Of a stretch of DNA of 64,000 nt, positions 49,068-56,064 are shown in pieces. Each line of letters begins with the position of its first letter. The stretch's first letter is position 1. A program made the translations under genes and the position numbers. The notes under the pieces are model-generated. The model was not told the origin of the DNA, did no database searches, and saw only the letters and a program-made list of their open reading frames with translations. Origin of the DNA: a virus; the IMG/VR virus record IMGVR_UViG_3300032334_001259, positions 248,001-312,000 of that record; one strand, 5' to 3'.

Positions 49068-49964
49068 ATGCGAATTAGTGAAATTATTGTTGAAGCACCA
49101 ACTGATGTAAGTCGTCGTGGATTTCTTAAAGGATTAGCAAGCATTGCTGCATCTACTGCAATGCCACAAAATGCTGTTGCAAAAATATTAAAGGCAGTTC
49201 CTAAATCACAAATTGAAATATTAGACGATCTTTTTAAAAATGTACATCCAATTGTACTAGACACCGTAGGCAGTGAATATGGCAGGGTGGGAGTACACGG
49301 AGAACACGCTATAAGTGCTTTTACTAACTCAGAATATGATGCTTTACATAGATTGGTAAGACCTCTTTATAAAGAACAAGGTTTTGCAACTGAACGTGAT
49401 GCAGTAAATGCATTAAAAAAAATAGCAACTATGAGCAGCAAAACTACTAATGAATATTACAAGGTATTTGAATACCTACTTGGAAGACCACTTGAAGTAA
49501 GAAAATTAGAAAACATACTGGCATCACATGGCACCAATGTAGACAGTTTTTTTGGTCAAATGATGAAGAATGAACCATTTGAAGAAGCGTTTATGCAATT
49601 ATCAAATGAGGCTTATATGAATATTGGTGGCACACGTTATTTTGAACCTATCGCAAATTTAAAACCGCTACCACCAAATTGGGCAACGGCACTTGGACAG
49701 TCAGTAAAACGATTTGCAAATAATGCAGGACAAGTAGCAAGATTTACAGGTAAAAACTATCTTGATAAAAAACTTCCTGATTTATCCCCTCAACAACTTG
49801 ACCAGAGAAACGCAACTCAAGACAGGGTAGATAAAGAAAAAAAAGAACCACAAAAACCAAAAGAACTTGAAAAACCAAAAGATGATGAAAAGAAAATTAC
49901 ATCATATGGCGGTAGTGCAACTGGTAAGTTTGTAAAACCAATTGCTGCAAAAGTTAACGCTTAA
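49068..49964 (+). CDS. Probable internal virion protein with twin-arginine segment
   Basis: 298 residues. The leader MRISEIIVE|A matches the T4 capsid-targeting pattern and prohead-protease site. Directly after comes SRRGFLKGLASIAASTAM, a perfect twin-arginine (Tat-like) hydrophobic segment. The rest is helical with a Lys/Pro/Glu-rich, probably disordered tail (about 245-285). One reading is an injected protein that inserts in the host membrane; another is a bona fide Tat substrate. Late leaderless promoter. Confidence 0.62.
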   Translation: MRISEIIVEAPTDVSRRGFLKGLASIAASTAMPQNAVAKILKAVPKSQIEILDDLFKNVHPIVLDTVGSEYGRVGVHGEHAISAFTNSEYDALHRLVRPLYKEQGFATERDAVNALKKIATMSSKTTNEYYKVFEYLLGRPLEVRKLENILASHGTNVDSFFGQMMKNEPFEEAFMQLSNEAYMNIGGTRYFEPIANLKPLPPNWATALGQSVKRFANNAGQVARFTGKNYLDKKLPDLSPQQLDQRNATQDRVDKEKKEPQKPKELEKPKDDEKKITSYGGSATGKFVKPIAAKVNA

Positions 49965-49974
49965 TAATATTCCA

Positions 49975-49980
49975 TAAATA
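49975..49980 (+). promoter_or_regulatory. Late promoter abutting packaged-protein gene
   Basis: CATAAATA box ending at 49980, TCTGT, then the ATG at 49986; no ribosome site. Confidence 0.65.
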
Positions 49981-49985
49981 TCTGT

Positions 49986-50699
49986 ATGCGTTTTACACAA
50001 TTCAAACCAATAATTCTCGAAGGTGGAAATATGTTTAAGGGAACAACATCCTATGATCAGGCTGTTGTTCCACAAGTATTAAAGATAATTAATGATGCGC
50101 TAAGTGGTGCAAGACTTAAAGTTACGCCAGTTGGTAGTGGTGCAAATCCTGTCAAGGGTAAAATCAGTAACGATTTTGATGTTATGACAGATGAAGATGC
50201 TGTTAAGGCTTTCTTTAAAACCAATGATGCCAAGGAAGCACGTAAGAAATTAGCAGAATATCTTAAGAATCTTGGATTTCAAACTGCACAAAGTGGAATA
50301 ATTGTGCATGTGTTGGTTCCTGTAGCCAATATGGGTGTGCAAGCTGATATTATGGTAACACCACAAGCAGATGCAATTGCCAAGTTTCATACTCATAATA
50401 TTCCACAAAATAGCCCATTCAAAGGTAAGAACAAAGTTCTGACCATGGGAGCAATCGCTAAGGCCAAAGGTTATATGTTTAGCCCATGGCAAGGGTTGTT
50501 TAAACGCACACCAGATGGTAAAAAAGGTGAACTTGTAAGTAATGATATTGAAACAGTTGCTAAAGTATTACTTGGCAATTCCGCAACTGCCGCTGACTTG
50601 GGTAGTGTAGAAAGCATTCTTAAAAAACTTCCACGTGCAGATGCAGATAAACTTCTCGCAACTCTACGTGCTGATCCAAATTGGGAAGAACTTAAATGA
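49986..50699 (+). CDS. Nucleotidyltransferase-fold protein with capsid-type leader
   Basis: 237 residues. The leader MRFTQFKPIILE|G fits the prohead-protease consensus. VGSGANPVKGKISNDFDVMTD (about 47-67 in parts) looks like the pol-beta nucleotidyltransferase GS...DxD motif, and VQADIMVTP supplies the third Asp. It could modify tRNA, nucleotides or proteins in the newly infected cell. The substrate is unknown. The stop overlaps the next gene's ATG. Confidence 0.62.
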   Translation: MRFTQFKPIILEGGNMFKGTTSYDQAVVPQVLKIINDALSGARLKVTPVGSGANPVKGKISNDFDVMTDEDAVKAFFKTNDAKEARKKLAEYLKNLGFQTAQSGIIVHVLVPVANMGVQADIMVTPQADAIAKFHTHNIPQNSPFKGKNKVLTMGAIAKAKGYMFSPWQGLFKRTPDGKKGELVSNDIETVAKVLLGNSATAADLGSVESILKKLPRADADKLLATLRADPNWEELK

Positions 50700-52048
50700 G
50701 AGCCTCGCAGTTTATTTCAGAGTCTAGAGGCATGTTTGGTCGTAAAAAGGGCGATCTGTATATAAATGACAATGGTCAAACAGCAACGTTTAATCATGCT
50801 GAAATGTTTCCAAATACTAAAACAAATGATGCTTATAAAGATCATCCTACTGCTTTAATAGAAATAAATCGTATTGAAGCAAGAGAAGGTTCAAAAATTA
50901 GTTGGGTTAATGCTGAAAAACAAAATACCAATGCTTTTGCTATAGTTTATATGGATAGTGATGATGGCAGTAAAATGCTATGGGGTAGATGGTATAACGT
51001 TGTGCCAGCAAATGTAGATTCTACTTGGAAAAATGATCAATTACCACAAGGTTGGGTATGGAGTAGTAAAACTGCTACAAAAGCAAAAAGTGGTATGACC
51101 CCACAAGATTTGATTAAAACTGAAAAAACATTTAATAGTTCCGAAGAACTGCTACAAACTATTTCAAATAATGGTGCAAGTCCTGAAATTATGGAAGGAT
51201 TGCAGATGGTTAGTGCAGGTTCAAAAGTTGTTGTATTTAAAGGATTAGGTGATAAACTAACTAGTGTTCGTGATCATCTTGGTGAAATTATAACACCCCT
51301 TGCCCTCATTAGTGAAGTTATCAATGATACAAATGCAATTAATGCTAAAAAAGATATTTTAAAAACAGAATATAGTAGTTGTGCTATAAGATTTCCACAA
51401 AATAAAAATAATAATCTTGTTGATAGTGAATTTATTGCTCCAAGTGGTGAAATTTTAGGAATAAGCACTAAAGGTAATAAAGGTGCAGATGCAAGTATTA
51501 TTAATATATGGAATGCAATGAACAAACAAGAAAATGTTTCTCTTGCAAAAAAATACAAGTATGCAGTAGACGTTGTTAGAATTATTGCAGATAACGGTCA
51601 AAAATTAGGTCCGCTTGTTCTTGGTGAACAATTAGGCATCATTGACAAATATTTAAAAGATGAAATATTACATCATATTGATAATAAAACAAATAAACCA
51701 GAAGAAATGAGTGAAAATGCTCAAAGATTGTTTATTGCTTATAAAAGTGAAAGCGATACACCTGGTTTCAATATTGGATATGTATTATTAGCAAATTGCG
51801 CAAAAAAAGTTGCAGAAGAAATTAATAAAGATAAAAGATTTGAAGAAGCGTGTCGTGCTTTCTTAAATCAAGCAAGTATCATACAAGTTTATACTGATGC
51901 TAAAGCATCTGGCAATGATGTTCAAATTACAGGATTTAGAAGTGTATATCCACCAAAATTTGAAGGTTCAATTAAACTTGAGGCCGGTAAAACTTATATG
52001 AGTACCGGCATCAAGGGTAAATTTGTTTTTAAAATTGGTAAAGGTTAA
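50696..52048 (+). CDS. Probable packaged nuclease-like protein, 450 aa
   Basis: The leader MRASQFISE|S fits the capsid-targeting pattern. The middle, VDSEFIAPSGEILGISTKGNKGADASI (in parts, about 238-265), resembles a PD-(D/E)xK core, with an acidic pair followed by SxKG, as in restriction-type nucleases. The N- and C-terminal thirds are unassigned. Overlaps the nucleotidyltransferase by four bases, so the two products are made together. Confidence 0.55.
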   Translation: MRASQFISESRGMFGRKKGDLYINDNGQTATFNHAEMFPNTKTNDAYKDHPTALIEINRIEAREGSKISWVNAEKQNTNAFAIVYMDSDDGSKMLWGRWYNVVPANVDSTWKNDQLPQGWVWSSKTATKAKSGMTPQDLIKTEKTFNSSEELLQTISNNGASPEIMEGLQMVSAGSKVVVFKGLGDKLTSVRDHLGEIITPLALISEVINDTNAINAKKDILKTEYSSCAIRFPQNKNNNLVDSEFIAPSGEILGISTKGNKGADASIINIWNAMNKQENVSLAKKYKYAVDVVRIIADNGQKLGPLVLGEQLGIIDKYLKDEILHHIDNKTNKPEEMSENAQRLFIAYKSESDTPGFNIGYVLLANCAKKVAEEINKDKRFEEACRAFLNQASIIQVYTDAKASGNDVQITGFRSVYPPKFEGSIKLEAGKTYMSTGIKGKFVFKIGKG

Positions 52049-52407
52049 GCATCACGACTGATGTAATGCATACGAACCTTTTGTGGTTTAAAGTATTTGT
52101 CAACAGTTTCAATTACTGTTTCATTAACAAATGGCTTGCATGAAAATACATCAATATAGAAGTTACCATCATTATCACAGAAATGTCCAGTGATGTTTGA
52201 TGTCTCAATCATCTGGCAAAATGAAATACCAGCTTTATCTGCTGAATGAGTAGCAAAACGTTCAATCCATGGTTCACCAAATGCAACCATATCAATTGCT
52301 ATAACCAATTCCTTGATGAAATTGTAGATGTTTTCTTTTGAACCAATAAGTTCTTTGTCACCCGCAGTGCAGTCAAGCAACAAATGATAACCCCATGTCT
52401 TGTTCAT
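52045..52407 (-). CDS. speD: S-adenosylmethionine-decarboxylase-like (SpeD family)
   Basis: 120 residues of the prokaryotic AdoMetDC family: WGYHLLLDC at the start, then CQMIETSNITGHF and IDVFSCKPF. The usual cleavage site ESH is replaced by ETS (Glu68-Thr69-Ser70); Ser70 could still form the pyruvoyl group. Some phage and bacterial SpeD homologues decarboxylate ornithine or arginine instead of AdoMet. Likely a polyamine enzyme of unsettled substrate. Convergent overlap of four bases with the nuclease-like gene. Confidence 0.78.
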   Translation of the reverse strand: MNKTWGYHLLLDCTAGDKELIGSKENIYNFIKELVIAIDMVAFGEPWIERFATHSADKAGISFCQMIETSNITGHFCDNDGNFYIDVFSCKPFVNETVIETVDKYFKPQKVRMHYISRDA

Positions 52408-52437
52408 TCTTTTCTCCTATAAAGACAATTTAAGAAA

Positions 52438-52986
52438 TTATTTATTAGGATATCTTCCTAATTTTTCAAAACATTCAGTCAATCTTTGGATTTGATTAAG
52501 ACAATCCCAAAGCGCATGATGTTTACTATTACCAGGTATAAAATGTTCTGGAACCATCTTATAAATGGTTCTTGCATCTAAAACTTGCCAGAACTTCCAT
52601 GGACTTTGTAATCCAAGTTCACGATTACAATCTTCTAAAATTACATAATCAAAGCCAGCACCATTTGCCCAATAACGGTCTGTTCCACTTGCCCAACTAT
52701 TCAATGCAATCATTGCATCACGAAGTGGCAATCTATCATCAGGATGAAATGCTTCATCACGGGTTTCTTTTGCTTGTTCAGCCCACCATTGAACTGTATC
52801 ATCGTTTATTTCACGATTTTGATTATCTACTTCAACACGACAATAAAAATAGTCTAAATCTCTTGGGTCAGCAATAGTTCTGTAATCAGCATAGCGGTCA
52901 AAAGTTACGCCAGCAATGGTTAACACCGTGGCTTTTGGAGTATTACCAAGTGTTTCAATATCAATCATAATGTCACGATGTTTCAT
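52438..52986 (-). CDS. DEDD 3'-5' exonuclease (DexA/Rv2179c type)
   Basis: 182 residues. The DEDD acids appear in MIDIETLGN (Asp8, Glu10), WANGAGFDYVIL and HHALWDCLNQI. Members degrade RNA or single-stranded DNA; T4 DexA is the nearest functional analogue. The ATG is six bases after TATATT, predicting a leaderless early mRNA. Confidence 0.85.
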   Translation of the reverse strand: MKHRDIMIDIETLGNTPKATVLTIAGVTFDRYADYRTIADPRDLDYFYCRVEVDNQNREINDDTVQWWAEQAKETRDEAFHPDDRLPLRDAMIALNSWASGTDRYWANGAGFDYVILEDCNRELGLQSPWKFWQVLDARTIYKMVPEHFIPGNSKHHALWDCLNQIQRLTECFEKLGRYPNK

Positions 52987-53020
52987 AGTCCAAATATACC
53001 ATAGTTCAGGTATTTGTCAA
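52987..53020 (-). promoter_or_regulatory. Host-like promoter abutting exonuclease start
   Basis: TTGACA (53020-53015), a 16-nt spacer, TATATT (52998-52993), TGGACT, then the ATG at 52986. Almost identical downstream of -10 to the clpA promoter (AGGACT). Confidence 0.8.
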
Positions 53021-53072
53021 GCTATTTTTTACATATTTTTGGTAAATATATACAGGTATTCTTGGAGCCAAC

Positions 53073-53213
53073 ATGACCACGCAAGAGTGGCAACTTATTA
53101 GAAAGTATATGCCAAATTATTTTAGTTGTGTTTATACTTGGTCAGGAGTAGTTCTTGGCTCACTTGTTGGTGTGATATTATTAGAATCAATTATAAGAAT
53201 GATAGGTCAATGA
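53073..53213 (+). CDS. Small membrane protein, 46 aa
   Basis: Begins MTTQEWQLIRKYMPNYF, then one hydrophobic helix (about 20-40). TTGGAGCC ribosome site. The stop is separated by one base from the next ATG. It is easily missed because of its size; membrane-active or holin-associated roles are possible. Confidence 0.62.
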   Translation: MTTQEWQLIRKYMPNYFSCVYTWSGVVLGSLVGVILLESIIRMIGQ

Positions 53214-53214
53214 A

Positions 53215-53493
53215 ATGGATTTTTTCAAATTAGTTGGTGAAGTTGGATTTCCTATTGCAGCCGCCTGTGCAGGCGGTTATTTTGTTTTTTTAACCTTAAA
53301 ATTTATATTAGCTGGTGTTACTGGCAGTGTTAATGGTATCAAGGGTATCATTATGGCACTTGATAATCGTGTAAAAACAATGAACCACGATGTTATAAGA
53401 ATTGATACACTTATGAGTAATGCTCTTGGTGTTCGTCCCGATCTTGACCGTATTGCACGTGCAGACGGTAAAAATGATGCAAGGAGAGATTAA
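53215..53493 (+). CDS. Membrane-anchored small protein, 92 aa
   Basis: GFPIAAACAGGYFVFLTLKF forms one transmembrane helix, then a coiled-coil-like tail (VNGIKGIIMALDNRVKTMNHDVIRID). A paralogue with the same GFPI-AGG start is at 55427-55798. The coding DNA contains a terminator-like hairpin (CCGCCTG/CAGGCGG at about 53269-53284) followed by T-rich sequence. Confidence 0.65.
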   Translation: MDFFKLVGEVGFPIAAACAGGYFVFLTLKFILAGVTGSVNGIKGIIMALDNRVKTMNHDVIRIDTLMSNALGVRPDLDRIARADGKNDARRD

Positions 53494-53972
53494 TGAAAAA
53501 GACAACTATATTACTTCTAACACTATTTTCTACTTCTGCATTTGCAGGTAATAATATAATGAATTTATCACCACATAATGTTTATAATTTAACACCATCA
53601 GGAGCAAATAATATAGCATTTGAAAGTGTTGCTGTTTTATCAGACCATAATAAAGTAAAAGAACACAAGCCAAATATTGATAAAGTAGCAAAAGGTAAAC
53701 TAACTGGTAAAATTATTGGTAAACCAATTAATAAATTAGAAGCCATTGATGAGTTTCCTATAGATGAACCAGGTGATGGTGTAATTATTGATGATAATGA
53801 TGAAGTGGTAGTAATTACTACTGATCCTAGAGAGTGGAAAGGTATTGAAGAGGGTGGATGGGTACCAGAACTAGAACCAAGATGTGCTTGTATTGGTATT
53901 GATCATATACCTTTTGATGATCTACAACACGAATTACCTGTTGATGACTCAAGTAATAATATAATTTATTAA
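53493..53972 (+). CDS. Secreted hypothetical, 159 aa
   Basis: Clear signal peptide (KKTTILLLTLFSTSAFA, cut before GNN), then an acidic protein with many Asp/Asn and a C-terminal RCACIGID element. TAATG overlap with the previous gene. Exported; function unknown. Confidence 0.65.
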   Translation: MKKTTILLLTLFSTSAFAGNNIMNLSPHNVYNLTPSGANNIAFESVAVLSDHNKVKEHKPNIDKVAKGKLTGKIIGKPINKLEAIDEFPIDEPGDGVIIDDNDEVVVITTDPREWKGIEEGGWVPELEPRCACIGIDHIPFDDLQHELPVDDSSNNIIY

Positions 53973-53988
53973 AGTTTCGGAGAAAAAA

Positions 53989-54225
53989 ATGAAGAAGATT
54001 ATTTTAGTAGCAACAATGTTAGCATTTAGCACAAGTGCATTTGCTGCAGAAAAACCAAAAGCAAAAGCAAAAGAACCATATAAGCCAAAGACAGAATTTT
54101 CAAAGTGTGATCCTGTAAATCATCCAGAACTTTGCAAGTCAAAAGTTCATAAGAAAGCACCAAAGAAACCTAAAGTTGAAGCGTGTGATCCAAAGAAAAC
54201 TCCAAAAACTTGTAAAAAGAAATAA
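53989..54225 (+). CDS. Secreted Lys/Cys-rich protein, 78 aa
   Basis: Signal peptide (KKIILVATMLAFSTSAFA), then a Lys/Pro-rich basic body with two CDP...CK repeats (CDPVNHPELCK, CDPKKTPKTCK), each likely disulfide-bonded. Good GGAG-type ribosome site. Function unknown; it resembles small periplasmic metal- or polyanion-binding proteins only in composition. Confidence 0.68.
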   Translation: MKKIILVATMLAFSTSAFAAEKPKAKAKEPYKPKTEFSKCDPVNHPELCKSKVHKKAPKKPKVEACDPKKTPKTCKKK

Positions 54226-54263
54226 TTAACTATTTGTTAAGTATTTGGTGGTAGAATAATGAA

Positions 54264-54431
54264 GTGGAAAATAAACAGTATCCTTACCTGATTCAAGAAT
54301 ACCGTGGTTTCAACGGTAATAGGTATTTTTCTGTTTATTGTGGTGGTAGATTAGTAGCAAGATTAAGAACAAAACGGGCAGCAGAAGAATATATAATTTT
54401 AAACGAAAAGTATAAAAATGAAAATGGATAA
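54264..54431 (+). CDS. Small hypothetical, 55 aa (GTG start)
   Basis: A reading from GTG at 54264 to TAA at 54429. The product (QYPYLIQEYRGFNGNRYF, then VARLRTKRAAEEYIIL) is basic and helical at the end. An ATG three bases upstream, in another frame, stops early. It fills the gap between two clear genes; the start is uncertain. Confidence 0.5.
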   Translation: MENKQYPYLIQEYRGFNGNRYFSVYCGGRLVARLRTKRAAEEYIILNEKYKNENG

Positions 54432-54440
54432 GGATTTGAT

Positions 54441-55424
54441 ATGCCCTTTTATGTATGGAACGGAACAGAGTTTACTAAAGATATCAAGTGGGTACCGAGT
54501 CAAGATGGTTCAGTGTTTCAAGCCGTTCCTCATGGTGACTATCAGAATATAGAGGAAGAAATTGTGAATCAGGAAACTATATTAAACTATTATGAAACAC
54601 TGAATATAAGTGAACGTTCGGCGTTGATTGCAGCACTACGCACAGATGAAGTGGCTATATTAGCACGTGAACGTGCTGAACTTATAGCACGTAATCTAGC
54701 ACTTGGTGTACCTAATGGCAAGACTAGAGAAGAATATAGCACCAGTGCTTGGCAAATAAAACAAGACTATCCAGACAGCGAAGATGGTGTATACTGGATT
54801 CGTAATGATAACTTTAACAACGGCAACCCAGTACAAGTCTATTGCGATATGACTACATTAGGTGGTGGTTGGACATTGGTTGTTCAAAATACTTATTGTA
54901 ATTGGACAGAAGAACAAGTGTTTAGTCGCAACGCTACTACTTGTCCTACTCAACTAGCCACCTATGAAAATAGATCTAGTGAACAGAATTACAGTATTCT
55001 ATCTTGGGCAGACAAGATCAAACGTGCAGAGTCAGGATTTGATTTTATGATTTGTGCTCGTGAACATGGATCAGCTGGTGGTGCATGGACTGCTAACGAA
55101 TCATATTCATTTGTGCAAACTCTTGAAGAAGGTAGTTTGGGCGATCCAGATTTAGGAACAGCAGGTTGGCGTAAGAACATTACAGAATTGGCACGTTGGG
55201 GCTACAATGGTAACACATGGAACTATACGTCAGAAGCCATGGAAGCACGTATGCCTTGGGTAGGTATTGGTATTAACTATGGTTGGCTAACTACAGATGG
55301 ATTCCGTGGCGGATGGTGGGGCACAATAATCAGCAATCCCAATGGTGGGTTTGATCCAGCACCTTGGTTAAGCAATCTCCAAGACTGTGGAAGTCCAGGT
55401 GTCATCTGGTATTGGGTAAGGTAA
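54441..55424 (+). CDS. Tail/receptor-binding protein with fibrinogen-like domain
   Basis: 327 residues. The N-terminal 110 residues resemble a small virion-attachment region (helical LLNEQETILNYYETL-type segments). Residues about 115-327 follow the fibrinogen-related pattern: DSEDGVYWIRN, VYCDMTTLGGGWTLV, ICAREHGS, FDPAPW, ending IWYWVR. Fibrinogen-related domains bind acetylated sugars in animals. A receptor-binding role is suggested. AAGGATTTGAT ribosome site. Confidence 0.72.
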   Translation: MPFYVWNGTEFTKDIKWVPSQDGSVFQAVPHGDYQNIEEEIVNQETILNYYETLNISERSALIAALRTDEVAILARERAELIARNLALGVPNGKTREEYSTSAWQIKQDYPDSEDGVYWIRNDNFNNGNPVQVYCDMTTLGGGWTLVVQNTYCNWTEEQVFSRNATTCPTQLATYENRSSEQNYSILSWADKIKRAESGFDFMICAREHGSAGGAWTANESYSFVQTLEEGSLGDPDLGTAGWRKNITELARWGYNGNTWNYTSEAMEARMPWVGIGINYGWLTTDGFRGGWWGTIISNPNGGFDPAPWLSNLQDCGSPGVIWYWVR

Positions 55425-55426
55425 GA

Positions 55427-55798
55427 ATGGAAATGGATTTAGTAGCAAACATCAACAAATATGGGTTTCCTATTGTAGCAGCAGGTGGAGTAGGTTATAT
55501 GATCTACTTCGTATGGAAATGGGCAACCACAGAAGTTAAACCTGTATTAAGTGAAGCAAACACAGTTCTTATTGCACTTATAGATCGTATCCGTATGCTT
55601 GACAATGACTTAATACGCCTAAATCAAAAACTTAATATTGTCCTCATGTTACGTGGCAAAGAGATTGAAAGTCAACGTCATCTTGATGATGCAAAAGCCG
55701 CAGTAGCTGCACAACAAGTAGAGTTGGAAGCAGAAAAAACTCTTAAAGAAGCTGCTGACAAGTTAAGTGAAGCAAATCAACAAAAGGATAAAAAATAA
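55427..55798 (+). CDS. Membrane-anchored coiled-coil protein, 123 aa
   Basis: Starts at the ATG at 55427 (AAGGTAAG site). One transmembrane helix (GFPIVAAGGVGYMIYFVWKW), then a long Glu/Ala/Lys coiled coil. Paralogous to the protein at 53215-53493 over the first 60 residues. It may form a membrane scaffold with the following two-helix protein. Confidence 0.65.
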   Translation: MEMDLVANINKYGFPIVAAGGVGYMIYFVWKWATTEVKPVLSEANTVLIALIDRIRMLDNDLIRLNQKLNIVLMLRGKEIESQRHLDDAKAAVAAQQVELEAEKTLKEAADKLSEANQQKDKK

Positions 55799-56064
55799 TG
55801 GCTATAGATGCAATACAAAAACAAGATTTAACAGAAGCACGTAATCGTGAAGTAGAACTACTTAAAAGTGGTGATAAAACAGCAAGTCACTTCTTATATT
55901 GGTATGCTTGGTTTTGGGCTGTAACCAGTGCGGCATACTTCTTTACAGTTACTCTTGTTCCAATTACTGATAATGGTCAGCACTTTGCAGATATTATTCT
56001 TGGATTCTTGCTTGGAACAGCAGTAGCAACTATAATTGGTTACTTCTACGGTAGTAGTAAGTAA
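55798..56064 (+). CDS. Two-helix membrane protein, holin-like, 88 aa
   Basis: Charged N-terminus, two hydrophobic helices (about 34-53 and 62-82), ending TIIGYFYGSSK, similar to small phage inner-membrane proteins with a C-terminal GYFxGSS. ATG overlaps the preceding stop. Could be a second holin or a pinholin partner; not proven. Confidence 0.62.
   Translation: MAIDAIQKQDLTEARNREVELLKSGDKTASHFLYWYAWFWAVTSAAYFFTVTLVPITDNGQHFADIILGFLLGTAVATIIGYFYGSSK

Noticed and set aside
53265-53300. Terminator inside the gene at 53215
   Set aside because: The hairpin CCGCCTG/CAGGCGG followed by T-rich sequence is real, but the bases encode part of a transmembrane helix with Ala/Gly codons and the frame continues; a regulatory role is possible but unsupported.
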